A stretch of 64,000 nt of DNA from Flavobacteriia bacterium (GTDB taxonomy: Bacteria; Bacteroidota; Bacteroidia; Flavobacteriales; Flavobacteriaceae), in the NCBI GenBank assembly GCA_004293165.1, contig RDYL01000006.1:62001-126000 (forward strand). Direction: 5' to 3'. Every line of letters begins with the position of its first letter. Position 1 is the stretch's first letter. Below, in pieces: positions 1 to 9,877 of this stretch. The notes under the pieces were generated by a model. That model was not told the DNA's origin, searched no databases, and saw nothing but the letters and a program-made list of their open reading frames with translations. Position numbers and translations under genes: made by a program.

Positions 1-283
1 TGGCCATAACATCTCTAACATCTTCCACTACACAAATTAGCGACTTATCTCTAGAAACACTTGAGCAAATTCCACAAATTTCATCATCTGAAATTGTATT
101 ACATTCTTTACAGTATTGAATATCATTTCGCATAGTTGTTAATGCAGAAGACAGCAACTCAGTTTGCTCAATCGGTTGTTTTAACAAATGTAAAACCAAT
201 CGTAACGCCGTTCTTTTACCAATACCTGGCAATTGAGACATTTCGTTGACCGCATTTTCTACTAATTTTGAAGGAAATTCCAT
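1..283 (-). CDS. recR: Recombination protein RecR, N-terminal part (cut by window edge)
   Basis: RecR works with RecF and RecO to load RecA at gapped DNA. The reading frame runs from the ATG at 283 off the left edge, so about 94 residues are visible of a protein usually near 200. The visible part has the N-terminal helix-hairpin-helix ([12 protein letters not shown]) and a four-cysteine zinc motif (YCKEC, then CGIC), followed by the beginning of the Toprim domain (CVVEDVRDV). It is divergent from the symporter gene to its right. Identification is firm; the C-terminal half cannot be judged. Confidence 0.93.
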   Translation of the reverse strand, partial: MEFPSKLVENAVNEMSQLPGIGKRTALRLVLHLLKQPIEQTELLSSALTTMRNDIQYCKECNTISDDEICGICSSVSRDKSLICVVEDVRDVMA

Positions 284-425
284 TTAGCAAAAGTAGTTAA
301 TTTTGAAAAAAGAAAAGAGATTATAGAAAACAGAAGTGTAGAAAGTTCTTCATTCTGTCTTTTTTCTATTTTCTGTGCTCAATTTTATGATTTATTTCTA
401 TTTTAGCCTAAATAAAAACACAATT

Positions 426-1922
426 ATGTCATCAGGAATTATTCTAGCTATTATTATCATATATTTCGGAATTCTTATTCTTATATCAAATCTAGTAAGT
501 AAAAAAGATAGTAGTAACGAAGCATTTTTTAAAGCAAATAAAAATGCTAAATGGTACTTAGTGGCTTTTGGAATGATTGGCACCGCTCTATCTGGCGTGA
601 CTTTTATTTCAGTTCCTGGTGAAGTTGGAAATCCTGATTTTCAATTTAAATATTTTCAATTTGTACTCGGAAATGCTATTGGTTTTATAATTATTGCAAC
701 CATTTTACTCCCACTTTATTATCGCATGAACTTAACCTCTATATACAGTTATATCGAGCAGCGATTAGGGATTGTAAGTTATAAAACTGCCGCAACCATA
801 TTCTTAATCAGTAGAACTATAGGTTCTGCATTTCGTTTATATTTGGTCATTATTGTATTACAACGATTTGTTTTCGACGAATACAACGTCCCATTTGCTG
901 TAACGGTTTTAATCTCATTAGCTTTAATATTTGCTTATACCTATCGTGGTGGTTTAAAAACGATAATTATTACAGACACTTTACAAACTTTTTTCTTAGT
1001 TTCTTCAGTATTTTTAACCATTATTTTCATTTGTAATAGTTTGGATTTAGGTTTCATAGATGCCTTTGAAACCGTAAAAAAAAGCAACTATTCTAAAGTT
1101 TTCTTTTTTGAAGATTATTTGAAAGGAAATTATTTTTGGAAACAAATTTTAGGTGGGATATTTGTAACCATAGCAATGGTAGGATTAGACCAAGACCTAA
1201 TGCAAAAGAATTTAAGTTGCGCTACTATTGGCGAAGCACAAAAAAACATGTTTACGTTCACAGGAATTTTTGTCCTAATTAACATTTTCTTTTTAAGTGT
1301 AGGCGCTCTTCTTTATTTATATGCCGAAAAAAATGGAATTGCAGTACCTATGGTGGATGGTGTAAAACGAACCGATTTATTGTTTCCGGAAATCGCTTTT
1401 AACCATTTAAACATCTTTCCTGCAATAGTGTTTTTATTAGGATTAACCGCAGCCACTTTTGCCACAACCGATTCTGCTTTAACGGCGTTAACCACTTCAT
1501 TTTGTGTAGATTTTCTTGGAATGGACAAAGTTGAAAATCAAAACAAACCAAACACCGTTAGAACTCGTCATTTGGTACATGTTGGATTTTCAATATTGAT
1601 GTTTTTGGTGATTATTATTTTTAACTCGCTTAACGACAAATCGGTAGTAACGATGATTTTTAAAGTCGCAAGTTATACTTACGGACCTCTTTTAGGACTA
1701 TATGCTTTTGGGTTATTTATGAAATCGAAAACCGTTCATGACAAATTAGTCCCTGTCATTTGTGTAATTTCTCCTTTAGTTTGCTTTTTATTGGTTAAAA
1801 ATTCAGCAGCTCTTTTTGGAGAATACGTAATTGATAACGAATTAATCATCATAAACGGAATTATCACATTTATCGGATTATTAATCATTAGCAAACCCGC
1901 TACAAGTAAAACTACATTTTAA
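426..1922 (+). CDS. Sodium:solute symporter (SSS family)
   Basis: This is a polytopic inner-membrane protein of about 498 residues with 13 or so hydrophobic segments, typical of the SSS family (Na+-coupled uptake of sugars, amino acids, vitamins or sialic acid). Family features are the YRGGLKTIIITDTLQ segment and the Ser/Thr-rich ATFATTDSALTALTTSF helix, the kind of place where SSS proteins hold sodium. A GTG at 375 would give a longer protein, but the ATG at 426 begins a normal first membrane helix (MSSGIILAIIIIYFG), so I chose it. The substrate cannot be read from the sequence. Its stop overlaps the stop of the convergent CoA-binding gene by a few bases. Confidence 0.85.
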   Translation: MSSGIILAIIIIYFGILILISNLVSKKDSSNEAFFKANKNAKWYLVAFGMIGTALSGVTFISVPGEVGNPDFQFKYFQFVLGNAIGFIIIATILLPLYYRMNLTSIYSYIEQRLGIVSYKTAATIFLISRTIGSAFRLYLVIIVLQRFVFDEYNVPFAVTVLISLALIFAYTYRGGLKTIIITDTLQTFFLVSSVFLTIIFICNSLDLGFIDAFETVKKSNYSKVFFFEDYLKGNYFWKQILGGIFVTIAMVGLDQDLMQKNLSCATIGEAQKNMFTFTGIFVLINIFFLSVGALLYLYAEKNGIAVPMVDGVKRTDLLFPEIAFNHLNIFPAIVFLLGLTAATFATTDSALTALTTSFCVDFLGMDKVENQNKPNTVRTRHLVHVGFSILMFLVIIIFNSLNDKSVVTMIFKVASYTYGPLLGLYAFGLFMKSKTVHDKLVPVICVISPLVCFLLVKNSAALFGEYVIDNELIIINGIITFIGLLIISKPATSKTTF

Positions 1923-2275
1923 TATTGATTTGTAGCCAATAAAACCAAAGTACAAGCTACTTCGTATTTAATATTATTTGCTTCTAGGATTTTATAAAAT
2001 TCAGGATTTTCAGTTCCTGGGTTAAAAATTACGCGTCTTGGCTTTAGCGATAAAATATAGTCGTAATACTCTTCTTGTGCTTTTGGATTTACGTATAATG
2101 TAACTGTATCTACAGCATGAAAATCAAATTTTTCAGTCTCAATTGGTATGTCAAATGCCATTCCTTTTTTGGCTCCTATGGCAACAACTTGATGACTTTT
2201 ATCTACTAAACTGTGAATGGCTTTATACGAATAGCGCTCTTTATTTGCTGAAGCACCAATAACTAATGTTTTCAT
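1919..2275 (-). CDS. CoA-binding domain protein (YccU-like)
   Basis: A 118-residue single-domain Rossmann-like protein of the CoA_binding_2 family. The N-terminus MKTLVIGASANKERYSYKA is the nucleotide-binding turn, and the PRRVIFNPGTENPEF segment is the typical second half. Members bind CoA in vitro, but their physiological role is not settled. It stands alone on the minus strand, convergent with the symporter and divergent from the MarC gene. Full length for the family; nothing unusual seen. Confidence 0.85.
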   Translation of the reverse strand: MKTLVIGASANKERYSYKAIHSLVDKSHQVVAIGAKKGMAFDIPIETEKFDFHAVDTVTLYVNPKAQEEYYDYILSLKPRRVIFNPGTENPEFYKILEANNIKYEVACTLVLLATNQY

Positions 2276-2421
2276 GATATTGTATTTTAACCTTCTAAAG
2301 TTACGAAAAATTTATCAAATACAATCTACCATTTAGTGTAACAAAATAACATTTAAATGAATATTTGATGTTGAGTTTATAAAATAAATAGCCTATATTA
2401 GCATTAACAAACAAAATATTA

Positions 2422-3045
2422 ATGGAATTATTTATTTATCTATTTGCCGCATTATTTTCAGTATTAAATCCGATTGGAACCGTTCCTATTTTCGTTGCTT
2501 TAACAGAAGGCTATACAAGTGGAGAAAGAGCAAAAGTTTCATTAATTACTAGTATTAACGTTCTGATCATATTAATAATTTCTTTTTTTATAGGCCAATA
2601 TGTATTGAGTTTCTTTGGAATAACCATTACTGCTTTACGAATTGCTGGGGGAATTATCATTACAAGTTCCGGTTTTGGACTATTGAACGGAAACTTTAGC
2701 AAAAACAAAGGAATTAATAAAAAAGTACAAAAAGAAGTACAAAACAGAACCCATATTGCCTTAACGCCATTAGCAATGCCAATGTTAGCGGGACCAGGTT
2801 CTATATCGCTATTAATAGCTTTTCACCAAGAACACAACACCACTACCGAAATCATAATTTCTACCATTGCAATAGCTGTAGTTGCTGTAACTATTTATAT
2901 TATACTTCGTAGCGCACACTATTTGGCTAAAATGTTAGGGTCTTCTGGAATTGTGGCCATCTCAAGAATTATTGGTTTCTTAACCATTGCAATTGGTATT
3001 CAATATATTATAAGTGCTATTTTAACTATTGTTAGAGGTATTTAA
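2422..3045 (+). CDS. MarC family integral membrane protein
   Basis: A 207-residue membrane protein with six predicted hydrophobic segments, matching the MarC/UPF0056 family. Typical are the opening segment FSVLNPIGTVPIF and the central PLAMPMLAGPGSISLL stretch, which both carry the conserved Asn-Pro and Pro-Gly turns of the family. Function is unknown; early claims for a role in multiple antibiotic resistance were not upheld. It is followed 29 bases later by the SDR gene on the same strand and may be co-transcribed with it. Confidence 0.88.
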   Translation: MELFIYLFAALFSVLNPIGTVPIFVALTEGYTSGERAKVSLITSINVLIILIISFFIGQYVLSFFGITITALRIAGGIIITSSGFGLLNGNFSKNKGINKKVQKEVQNRTHIALTPLAMPMLAGPGSISLLIAFHQEHNTTTEIIISTIAIAVVAVTIYIILRSAHYLAKMLGSSGIVAISRIIGFLTIAIGIQYIISAILTIVRGI

Positions 3046-3074
3046 CCATTCTATTTTGTACCTTTAAAAGAAAA

Positions 3075-4496
3075 ATGCGAATTTTACTAACTGGTGCTAA
3101 TGGTTACGTTGGACGAAGATTACTCCCTGAACTTCTTTCACAAGGTCACGAAGTAGTTTGTTGCGTAAGAGATAAAAATCGTTTAGGACTTGACAAAGCA
3201 ACTTTAGAAAAAGTAACACTTTGGGAAGTAGATTTTTTACACCCAATAGACTTAGACAACATTCCAAAACAAATAGATGTTGCCTATTACTTGATCCACT
3301 CGATGACATCTTCAACTTCAGATTTTGATGTTATGGAAGGGAAATCTGCCCAAAATTTCAATATTTACATGAATGAAATTGGGGTTAAACAAGTGGTGTA
3401 TTTAAGTGGTATTGTTAACAATTCGGAACTTTCCAAACATTTACAATCCAGAAAAAACGTTGAAGATATTTTATTTGAAGGCAATTTCAACACTACCGTG
3501 CTTCGTGCAGGAATTATAGTTGGCTCAGGAAGTTCGTCTTTTGAAATTATTCGTGATTTATGCGAAAAACTACCCGTAATGGTAACTCCAAAATGGGTTT
3601 TAACGAAATGCCAACCCATAGCCATTCGTGATGTTATTCATTATTTAACAGGTGTTTTACTAAAGGAAGAACATTACAATAAATCCTACGATATTGGCGG
3701 ACCTAATGTGATTACTTACAAAGAAATGATGTTGTTGTATTCAAAAACAAGAGGCATCAAGCTTTGGATTTTCACACTCCCAATTATGTCACCAAAGCTT
3801 TCATCCTATTGGTTGTATTTTGTCACTTCTACGTCTTATAAACTAGCTGTGAATTTGGTAGATAGTATGAAAATGGAAGTTGTTTGTCAAAACAATGACC
3901 TACAAAAAGCATTAAACATCCAACCAATTACTTATGTAGATGCTATTAAATTAGCTTTCTTAAAAATGGAACAAAACTTGGTTATTTCTAGCTGGAAAGA
4001 CAGTTTGGTAAGTAGTAGTTTCCAAGAAAATTTTTCAGAATTCATTCAAATTCCAACTTATGGCTGCTTAAAAGATCATAAAATTAAATCTGTGAACAAC
4101 GTTGAAAAAACACTCAACAACATTTGGTCTATAGGTGGCGACAGAGGTTGGTATTATGGAAACTGGATGTGGCGAATTCGTGGCTTTTTAGATAAATTGT
4201 TTGGAGGCGTAGGTTTACGAAGAGGCAGAACACATCCAACTCATTTAGACAATGGAGATGCACTAGATTTTTGGCGCGTTTTAGTTGCCGATAAAGAAGA
4301 AAAACGTTTGCTTTTATATGCAGAAATGCGTTTACCCGGAGAAGCTTGGCTTGAATTTAGAATTGACAAAGAAAACAAACTACATCAAATTGCAACTTTT
4401 AGACCTAAAGGATTATTAGGAAGAATGTATTGGTACAGTTTAGTTCCTTTTCACTTTTTTATTTTTGGAGGAATGATAAAAAATATTACAAAATAA
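3075..4496 (+). CDS. SDR oxidoreductase with DUF2867-like C-terminal domain
   Basis: A 473-residue two-domain protein. Residues 1 to about 290 form an atypical (NmrA/YbjT-like) short-chain dehydrogenase fold with the NAD(P)-binding loop GANGYVGRRLL and a YLIHSM segment where the catalytic Tyr region usually lies. From about residue 330 a second domain (IWSIGGDRGWYYGNWMW ... GVGLRRGRTHP ... LPGEAWLEFRI) matches DUF2867, which commonly follows this SDR type. Substrate unknown. It lies 29 bases behind the MarC gene and ends at a strong bidirectional terminator shared with the convergent ctlX gene. Confidence 0.85.
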   Translation: MRILLTGANGYVGRRLLPELLSQGHEVVCCVRDKNRLGLDKATLEKVTLWEVDFLHPIDLDNIPKQIDVAYYLIHSMTSSTSDFDVMEGKSAQNFNIYMNEIGVKQVVYLSGIVNNSELSKHLQSRKNVEDILFEGNFNTTVLRAGIIVGSGSSSFEIIRDLCEKLPVMVTPKWVLTKCQPIAIRDVIHYLTGVLLKEEHYNKSYDIGGPNVITYKEMMLLYSKTRGIKLWIFTLPIMSPKLSSYWLYFVTSTSYKLAVNLVDSMKMEVVCQNNDLQKALNIQPITYVDAIKLAFLKMEQNLVISSWKDSLVSSSFQENFSEFIQIPTYGCLKDHKIKSVNNVEKTLNNIWSIGGDRGWYYGNWMWRIRGFLDKLFGGVGLRRGRTHPTHLDNGDALDFWRVLVADKEEKRLLLYAEMRLPGEAWLEFRIDKENKLHQIATFRPKGLLGRMYWYSLVPFHFFIFGGMIKNITK

Positions 4497-4500
4497 AAAG

Positions 4501-4530
4501 AGCCTGATTTTAAATAAAAATCAGGCTTTT
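4501..4530. terminator. Bidirectional intrinsic terminator between SDR and ctlX genes
   Basis: An 11-bp perfect stem (AGCCTGATTTT at 4501-4511 with AAAATCAGGCT at 4517-4527) and a 5-base loop, flanked by A-rich sequence on the left and a T-run on the right. It sits between two convergent stop codons, so it can serve both strands. Confidence 0.88.
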
Positions 4531-4550
4531 GCTTTATGACATCTAATTAA

Positions 4551-5486
4551 TTATGCTTTTGGTAAGAAAATTTCTGCCATCATACAACGAGCACTTCCAC
4601 CTCCACAAGCTTCAATTGTATCTAAACTCGAACTTAAAATGGTAACGTGTTCTTCTAATTGTGCAATTTGCTTTTTAGTCAAACTTTGGTGTGCCGAGGC
4701 ACTCATAATTAAATATCTTCTATCATCAGTTCCTTTTACTTCCAACATATTTCCAGCAAAATTATTTACTTGGTCTTCTGTAATTAGAATTACTTCTTTT
4801 TCATCCCCTTTTAAACTATCTAACACCATTTTACGTTCTTTCTTATCATCAATGCAATCGGCACAAATAACAGCAAAAGTTTCTCCCACACACATAATTA
4901 CATTCGTATGATAAATGTGTTTTCTTTCCCCATTTACAGTTTGAAATGCTTCAAAAATAACGGGTGTAAATTCGAAATCTTCACAAAATTCGATAAAAAG
5001 TTCTTCATCTGCTCTTGGAGATAATGCACAATAAGCTTTACCATTCGCTCTGTCTAAAATAATACTTCCTGTTCCTTCTAAAAAGACATCATCTTCTTCA
5101 GCAGAAGTATAATCCATTATTTCATTGATAAGAAATCCTTTTTCTTCTAACGTATCTAAGACATCTTCTCTTCTTTCTAAACGGCGATTTTCAGCAAACA
5201 TAGGATACAACACTACATCTCCATTTTCATGAAAAGAAATCCAATTGTTTGGGAAAATACTATCAGGGGTATCTGGACTTAAAGTATCGTCAACTACTAC
5301 AACATTAAGCCCAATCATTTTTAATTTCTGAACGAAAGTATCAAATTCTTCTTGTGCTTTTTGATTTACCGTTTCTGTAGATAAATTATCCAATACTTTT
5401 TGATAATAATTATTTACAGCTGTTTGTTCGTTCATGCGGAAAGCCACCGGACGAATCATTAAAAGGGAATTAGTAGTTTGTTTCAT
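4551..5486 (-). CDS. ctlX: CtlX-type arginine deiminase-related hydrolase
   Basis: A 311-residue cytosolic protein of the guanidino-group-modifying superfamily (five-bladed alpha/beta propeller). It opens with LLMIRPVAFRMNEQTAVNNYY, the usual start of the citrulline utilisation hydrolase CtlX/arginine deiminase-related group. Visible active-site elements are SIFPNNWISFH, the GTGSIILDR strand, the His in IYHTNVIMCVG and the nucleophile Cys near the end (GGGSARCMMAEIF). Members hydrolyse a guanidino or ureido group; here the substrate is inferred, not shown. The next gene upstream on the same strand is a second enzyme of the superfamily, so the pair probably forms one transcription unit. Confidence 0.8.
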   Translation of the reverse strand: MKQTTNSLLMIRPVAFRMNEQTAVNNYYQKVLDNLSTETVNQKAQEEFDTFVQKLKMIGLNVVVVDDTLSPDTPDSIFPNNWISFHENGDVVLYPMFAENRRLERREDVLDTLEEKGFLINEIMDYTSAEEDDVFLEGTGSIILDRANGKAYCALSPRADEELFIEFCEDFEFTPVIFEAFQTVNGERKHIYHTNVIMCVGETFAVICADCIDDKKERKMVLDSLKGDEKEVILITEDQVNNFAGNMLEVKGTDDRRYLIMSASAHQSLTKKQIAQLEEHVTILSSSLDTIEACGGGSARCMMAEIFLPKA

Positions 5487-5503
5487 TTTATATTTATGTT
5501 TGA

Positions 5504-5556
5504 AGTTTCAGGTTGCAAGTTTCAGGTTTTACAACTTGAAACATTAAACTTGAAAC
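5504..5556. repeat. Short interspersed GTTTCAGG/AACTTGAAAC repeat cluster
   Basis: The 77-base gap between the two guanidino-enzyme genes is made of repeated words: GTTTCAGG and AAGTTTCAGG followed by AACTTGAAAC and AAACTTGAAAC in the opposite sense. CAAGTT/AACTTG can form a small hairpin. The same AAACTTGAAAC word occurs in tandem at 58258-58282 before purE, so this is a dispersed intergenic repeat rather than a gene-specific signal. Confidence 0.6.
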
Positions 5557-5563
5557 AAAGTTT

Positions 5564-6478
5564 TTAATCTCTAATTAATGGCAAAGTTGAACATCTTAAT
5601 AATCCTTCTTGTTTGGCTATTTCAGCGTACGGAATTTCTTCAACTGTAAAACCTTGTTCTCTAAGCCAATTGTTCAATCGTGTAAAATTCTTTTCTGAAA
5701 CTACTACATTAGGAGCAATTGAAAATACATTTGAATTCATGTGATACATTTCCTCTCTTTCAATATGGAATAAATTCTCTTTTCCGAACAAGTTTACTAA
5801 AAACATATAGTCTGCTTCTTCACGGAAACCGCTTTTGTAAATAATTCCTTTATTAGCTCCAACAGGTTGAAAACAACAATCTAAATGCAAAGCATTATCT
5901 CTTGGTTCTATTTTTGATTTCACTAAATCAAATGATTTTACAATTTTATTTGGAAACAAGTTTTTAATATAATCAACTCCTTGCCAATTTGTTCTTGCAG
6001 TTATATAATCTTTGTAATCCGAACCTTTGTAAGTACCTATAAAAATATAATCATTCCAAGGCATCACATCACCACCTTCAATATGCACTTCTTCTGGCGG
6101 ACGTACTACTTTTTTAGGATCAATTTGATCAATTACATACTGAATGGCATCTAATTCACGTTCTCTATCTGGTAAAATATTGGCTTTGATAAATACATCA
6201 TCAATTACAAATCCGATGTCTCTAGCAAAAATTTGATTGTAATTTTCAATAATTTGAGGTCTGAAAACTTTAACATCATATTTTTGAAATACGGCGTTAA
6301 ATGCTTCAATTTCTTTTACCATATTTTCTTCAACTGGATAAGTTCCGGCTTTAATATGCTCTAAAGACTTTGGATCATATGCTTCTTCAATAGTAGGTGT
6401 TGGACCGTTATTTTCGGCAGTACCAAGCACTACAGCCCTTAATCGGGAAGTTTCGTTTTTTACATTTAATTGTAACAT
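5564..6478 (-). CDS. Amidinotransferase / dimethylargininase-family protein
   Basis: A 304-residue protein of the amidinotransferase superfamily, which includes glycine amidinotransferase, arginine deiminase and dimethylarginine hydrolase. Visible catalytic elements are FARDIGFVIDD (about residue 88), HIEGGDV (about 152), ALHLDCCF carrying the catalytic His (about 216), and the C-terminal nucleophile Cys in GLLRCSTLPLIRD. Length and motif order fit a complete enzyme. Whether it transfers an amidino group or hydrolyses methylarginines cannot be decided from sequence. It lies 77 bases upstream of ctlX on the same strand. Confidence 0.78.
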   Translation of the reverse strand: MLQLNVKNETSRLRAVVLGTAENNGPTPTIEEAYDPKSLEHIKAGTYPVEENMVKEIEAFNAVFQKYDVKVFRPQIIENYNQIFARDIGFVIDDVFIKANILPDRERELDAIQYVIDQIDPKKVVRPPEEVHIEGGDVMPWNDYIFIGTYKGSDYKDYITARTNWQGVDYIKNLFPNKIVKSFDLVKSKIEPRDNALHLDCCFQPVGANKGIIYKSGFREEADYMFLVNLFGKENLFHIEREEMYHMNSNVFSIAPNVVVSEKNFTRLNNWLREQGFTVEEIPYAEIAKQEGLLRCSTLPLIRD

Positions 6479-6612
6479 AGATTTTGGCTTTTGGCAAATA
6501 TAGAAAAAGGAAACGAGAATTTTTACGGGTTGTCTTTTATTAATTCATAAAGAATTAACAGTAATTGATTTATAAATGATTAGATTTGAGAAAACTATAA
6601 AATCAATTTAAA

Positions 6613-6975
6613 ATGGGATTATCAAATTTTTTCAATTCTCTTTTTGGAAAAGCAAAAGAGAAAGCTGAAATAGCCAAAGAAAACTTAAGCGAAGTAGGAG
6701 AAAATGTTGCCGAAAAAGCTGCAGATGTAGCGGAAGACGTAAAAGAAACAGTTGAAAAAGTAGCCGAAAAAGCGGCTCAAAAACTGGAAGAGTTAAAAGT
6801 GAATGAAAAAGTAGCTGAAGTAATGGAAACTGCTAAAGAAAAAACCGCAGAAGCTGCAGGTTGGGTTGAAGAAAAAGCACACAACTTAAAAGAATCTTTG
6901 GAGCCTAAAAAGGAAGAATCTAATACCTCTGAAATTGTGGAATCTGAAACAAATGAAGAAACAAAACAACCCTAA
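6613..6975 (+). CDS. Small charged helical (LEA/YtxH-like) protein
   Basis: A 120-residue protein made almost entirely of Ala, Glu, Lys and Val. After a short hydrophobic start (MGLSNFFNSLFGKAKEKAEI), residues 15-95 show an 11-residue-like periodicity (VAEKAADVAEDVKETVEKVAEKAAQK) expected of an amphipathic helix, as in LEA, apolipoprotein-like or YtxH-like proteins. The tail (residues 95-120) is acidic and disordered. No signal peptide is seen. A role in stress or surface protection is only an inference from composition. It is monocistronic and ends at a strong terminator. Confidence 0.7.
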   Translation: MGLSNFFNSLFGKAKEKAEIAKENLSEVGENVAEKAADVAEDVKETVEKVAEKAAQKLEELKVNEKVAEVMETAKEKTAEAAGWVEEKAHNLKESLEPKKEESNTSEIVESETNEETKQP

Positions 6976-6976
6976 T

Positions 6977-7004
6977 AAAAAACCACTCAATGAGTGGTTT
7001 TTTT
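6977..7004. terminator. Bidirectional terminator between the LEA-like gene and gltA
   Basis: A perfect stem AAAAAACCACTC / GAGTGGTTTTTT around the three-base loop AAT, giving A- and T-runs on either side. It lies between the convergent stop codons of the LEA-like gene and gltA and can act on both strands. Confidence 0.85.
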
Positions 7005-7011
7005 ATTTAGA

Positions 7012-8295
7012 CTATCTATCTTTTACTTCTTTAAAAGGACGTAATGCATATCCAGTATATACTTGTCTTGGACGACCAATTGGCTCTTTGTTTACTCTCA
7101 TTTCTTTCCATTGAGCAATCCAACCTGGTAATCTACCAATAGCAAACAGAACAGTAAACATTTCAACTGGAATTCCCATAGCGCGGTAGATAATTCCTGA
7201 ATAGAAATCTACGTTTGGATATAAGTTTCTTGATTTGAAATATTCGTCTTCTAAAGCTACTTTTTCTAATTGTTTTGCAATATCTAATAATGGATCATCA
7301 ACACCTAAAGCGGTTAATACATCATCAGCTGCTTTTTTAATGATCGTTGCTCTTGGGTCAAAGTTTTTATAAACACGGTGTCCAAATCCCATTAAACGGA
7401 ATGGATCATCTTTATCTTTTGCTTTTAAAACGAATTTAGCCACATCTCCTCCATTGTCATGAATTTCTTGTAACATTTCTAATACTGCTTGGTTAGCTCC
7501 TCCATGAAGTGGTCCCCAAAGTGCAGAAACTCCAGCAGAAATAGAAGCGAATAAACCAGCGTGAGAAGAACCCACAATTCTTACTGTAGAAGTAGAACAG
7601 TTTTGTTCGTGATCTGCATGTAAAATGAATAATTTATCTAAAGCAGTTACAACTTTTGGATCAGCTTTATAAGGACCTGTCGGTAATTCAAACATTAAAC
7701 GCATGAAATTATCAACATAACCTTTTGTGTTGTCATAATAATTTAATGGATAACCCATTGATTTTCTGTAAGTCCATGTAGCAATTACTAAAAATTTACC
7801 CATAGTTTTACATACTGCATCATACATTTCTTTTTCGTTGTGAGGATTCACAGACTTAGGATTAAATGCAGTTAAAGCACTTGTTAACGAAGCTAAAACA
7901 CCCATTGGATGTGCGGTTTTAGGAAAACCATCAATGATGTTTTTCATTTCCTCATTAACTAAAGTATATTTACGAATGTCGTTTTCAAACTTCTCTAATT
8001 GAGCCGTTGTTGGCAACTCTCCGAAAATTAACAAATAAGAAACTTCTAAGAAGCTAGCTTTATCCGCTAAATCCTCAATAGAATATCCTCTGTAACGCAA
8101 AATTCCCTCTTCACCATCTAAAAAAGTAATCTCGCTTCTACATGAACCCGAGTTTTTATACCCTGGATCAATAGTAATAGCACCAGAAGCACTTCGTAGC
8201 TTATCGATGTCGATAGCAACCTCATTTTCAGTTCCTACGATAACTGGGAACTCATACTTCTTGCCATCAAGCTCTAATATTGCAGTATTTGACAT
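7012..8295 (-). CDS. gltA: Citrate synthase
   Basis: A 427-residue cytosolic TCA-cycle enzyme that condenses oxaloacetate with acetyl-CoA. The length and the N-terminal beta domain (SNTAILELDGKKYEFPVI) are those of the type II (hexameric, often NADH-sensitive) form. The catalytic residues are visible: His in PLHGGANQAVLEML, His in GFGHRVYKNFDPRA, and Asp in PNVDFYSGI. It lies downstream of eno, but a terminator between them and a 186-base gap suggest it has its own promoter. Confidence 0.97.
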   Translation of the reverse strand: MSNTAILELDGKKYEFPVIVGTENEVAIDIDKLRSASGAITIDPGYKNSGSCRSEITFLDGEEGILRYRGYSIEDLADKASFLEVSYLLIFGELPTTAQLEKFENDIRKYTLVNEEMKNIIDGFPKTAHPMGVLASLTSALTAFNPKSVNPHNEKEMYDAVCKTMGKFLVIATWTYRKSMGYPLNYYDNTKGYVDNFMRLMFELPTGPYKADPKVVTALDKLFILHADHEQNCSTSTVRIVGSSHAGLFASISAGVSALWGPLHGGANQAVLEMLQEIHDNGGDVAKFVLKAKDKDDPFRLMGFGHRVYKNFDPRATIIKKAADDVLTALGVDDPLLDIAKQLEKVALEDEYFKSRNLYPNVDFYSGIIYRAMGIPVEMFTVLFAIGRLPGWIAQWKEMRVNKEPIGRPRQVYTGYALRPFKEVKDR

Positions 8296-8407
8296 ATTAA
8301 TATAATGTGTTTTTTGATAAATATTTATGTATGTTGCGAATTTAACAAATAATCCTCGAACATTAAAGAAAATTATTATAATTTATGGTTAAATAATATA
8401 CATGAAA

Positions 8408-8437
8408 AACCCTTTCAAAATTTCTTCTGAAAGGGTT
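8408..8437 (-). terminator. Terminator downstream of eno
   Basis: A ten-base stem (AACCCTTTCA with TGAAAGGGTT) around a ten-base loop. In the minus direction it is followed by GGGTTTTTC, a short U-run. It lies between the eno stop and the gltA start. Confidence 0.75.
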
Positions 8438-8481
8438 ACTATTTAGATACTGAAACAAGTTTAGCTAAACTGTTTATCTTA

Positions 8482-9822
<1,341 letters not shown>

Positions 9823-9877
9823 TAATTTAAAATCTAATCATAATTAGAAACTCAAAAAACTTATAAACGATAACGTT

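Noticed and set aside
375..425. Longer start (GTG) for the sodium:solute symporter
   Set aside because: It adds 17 residues before a normal N-terminal helix that begins at the ATG at 426; no support for the longer form.
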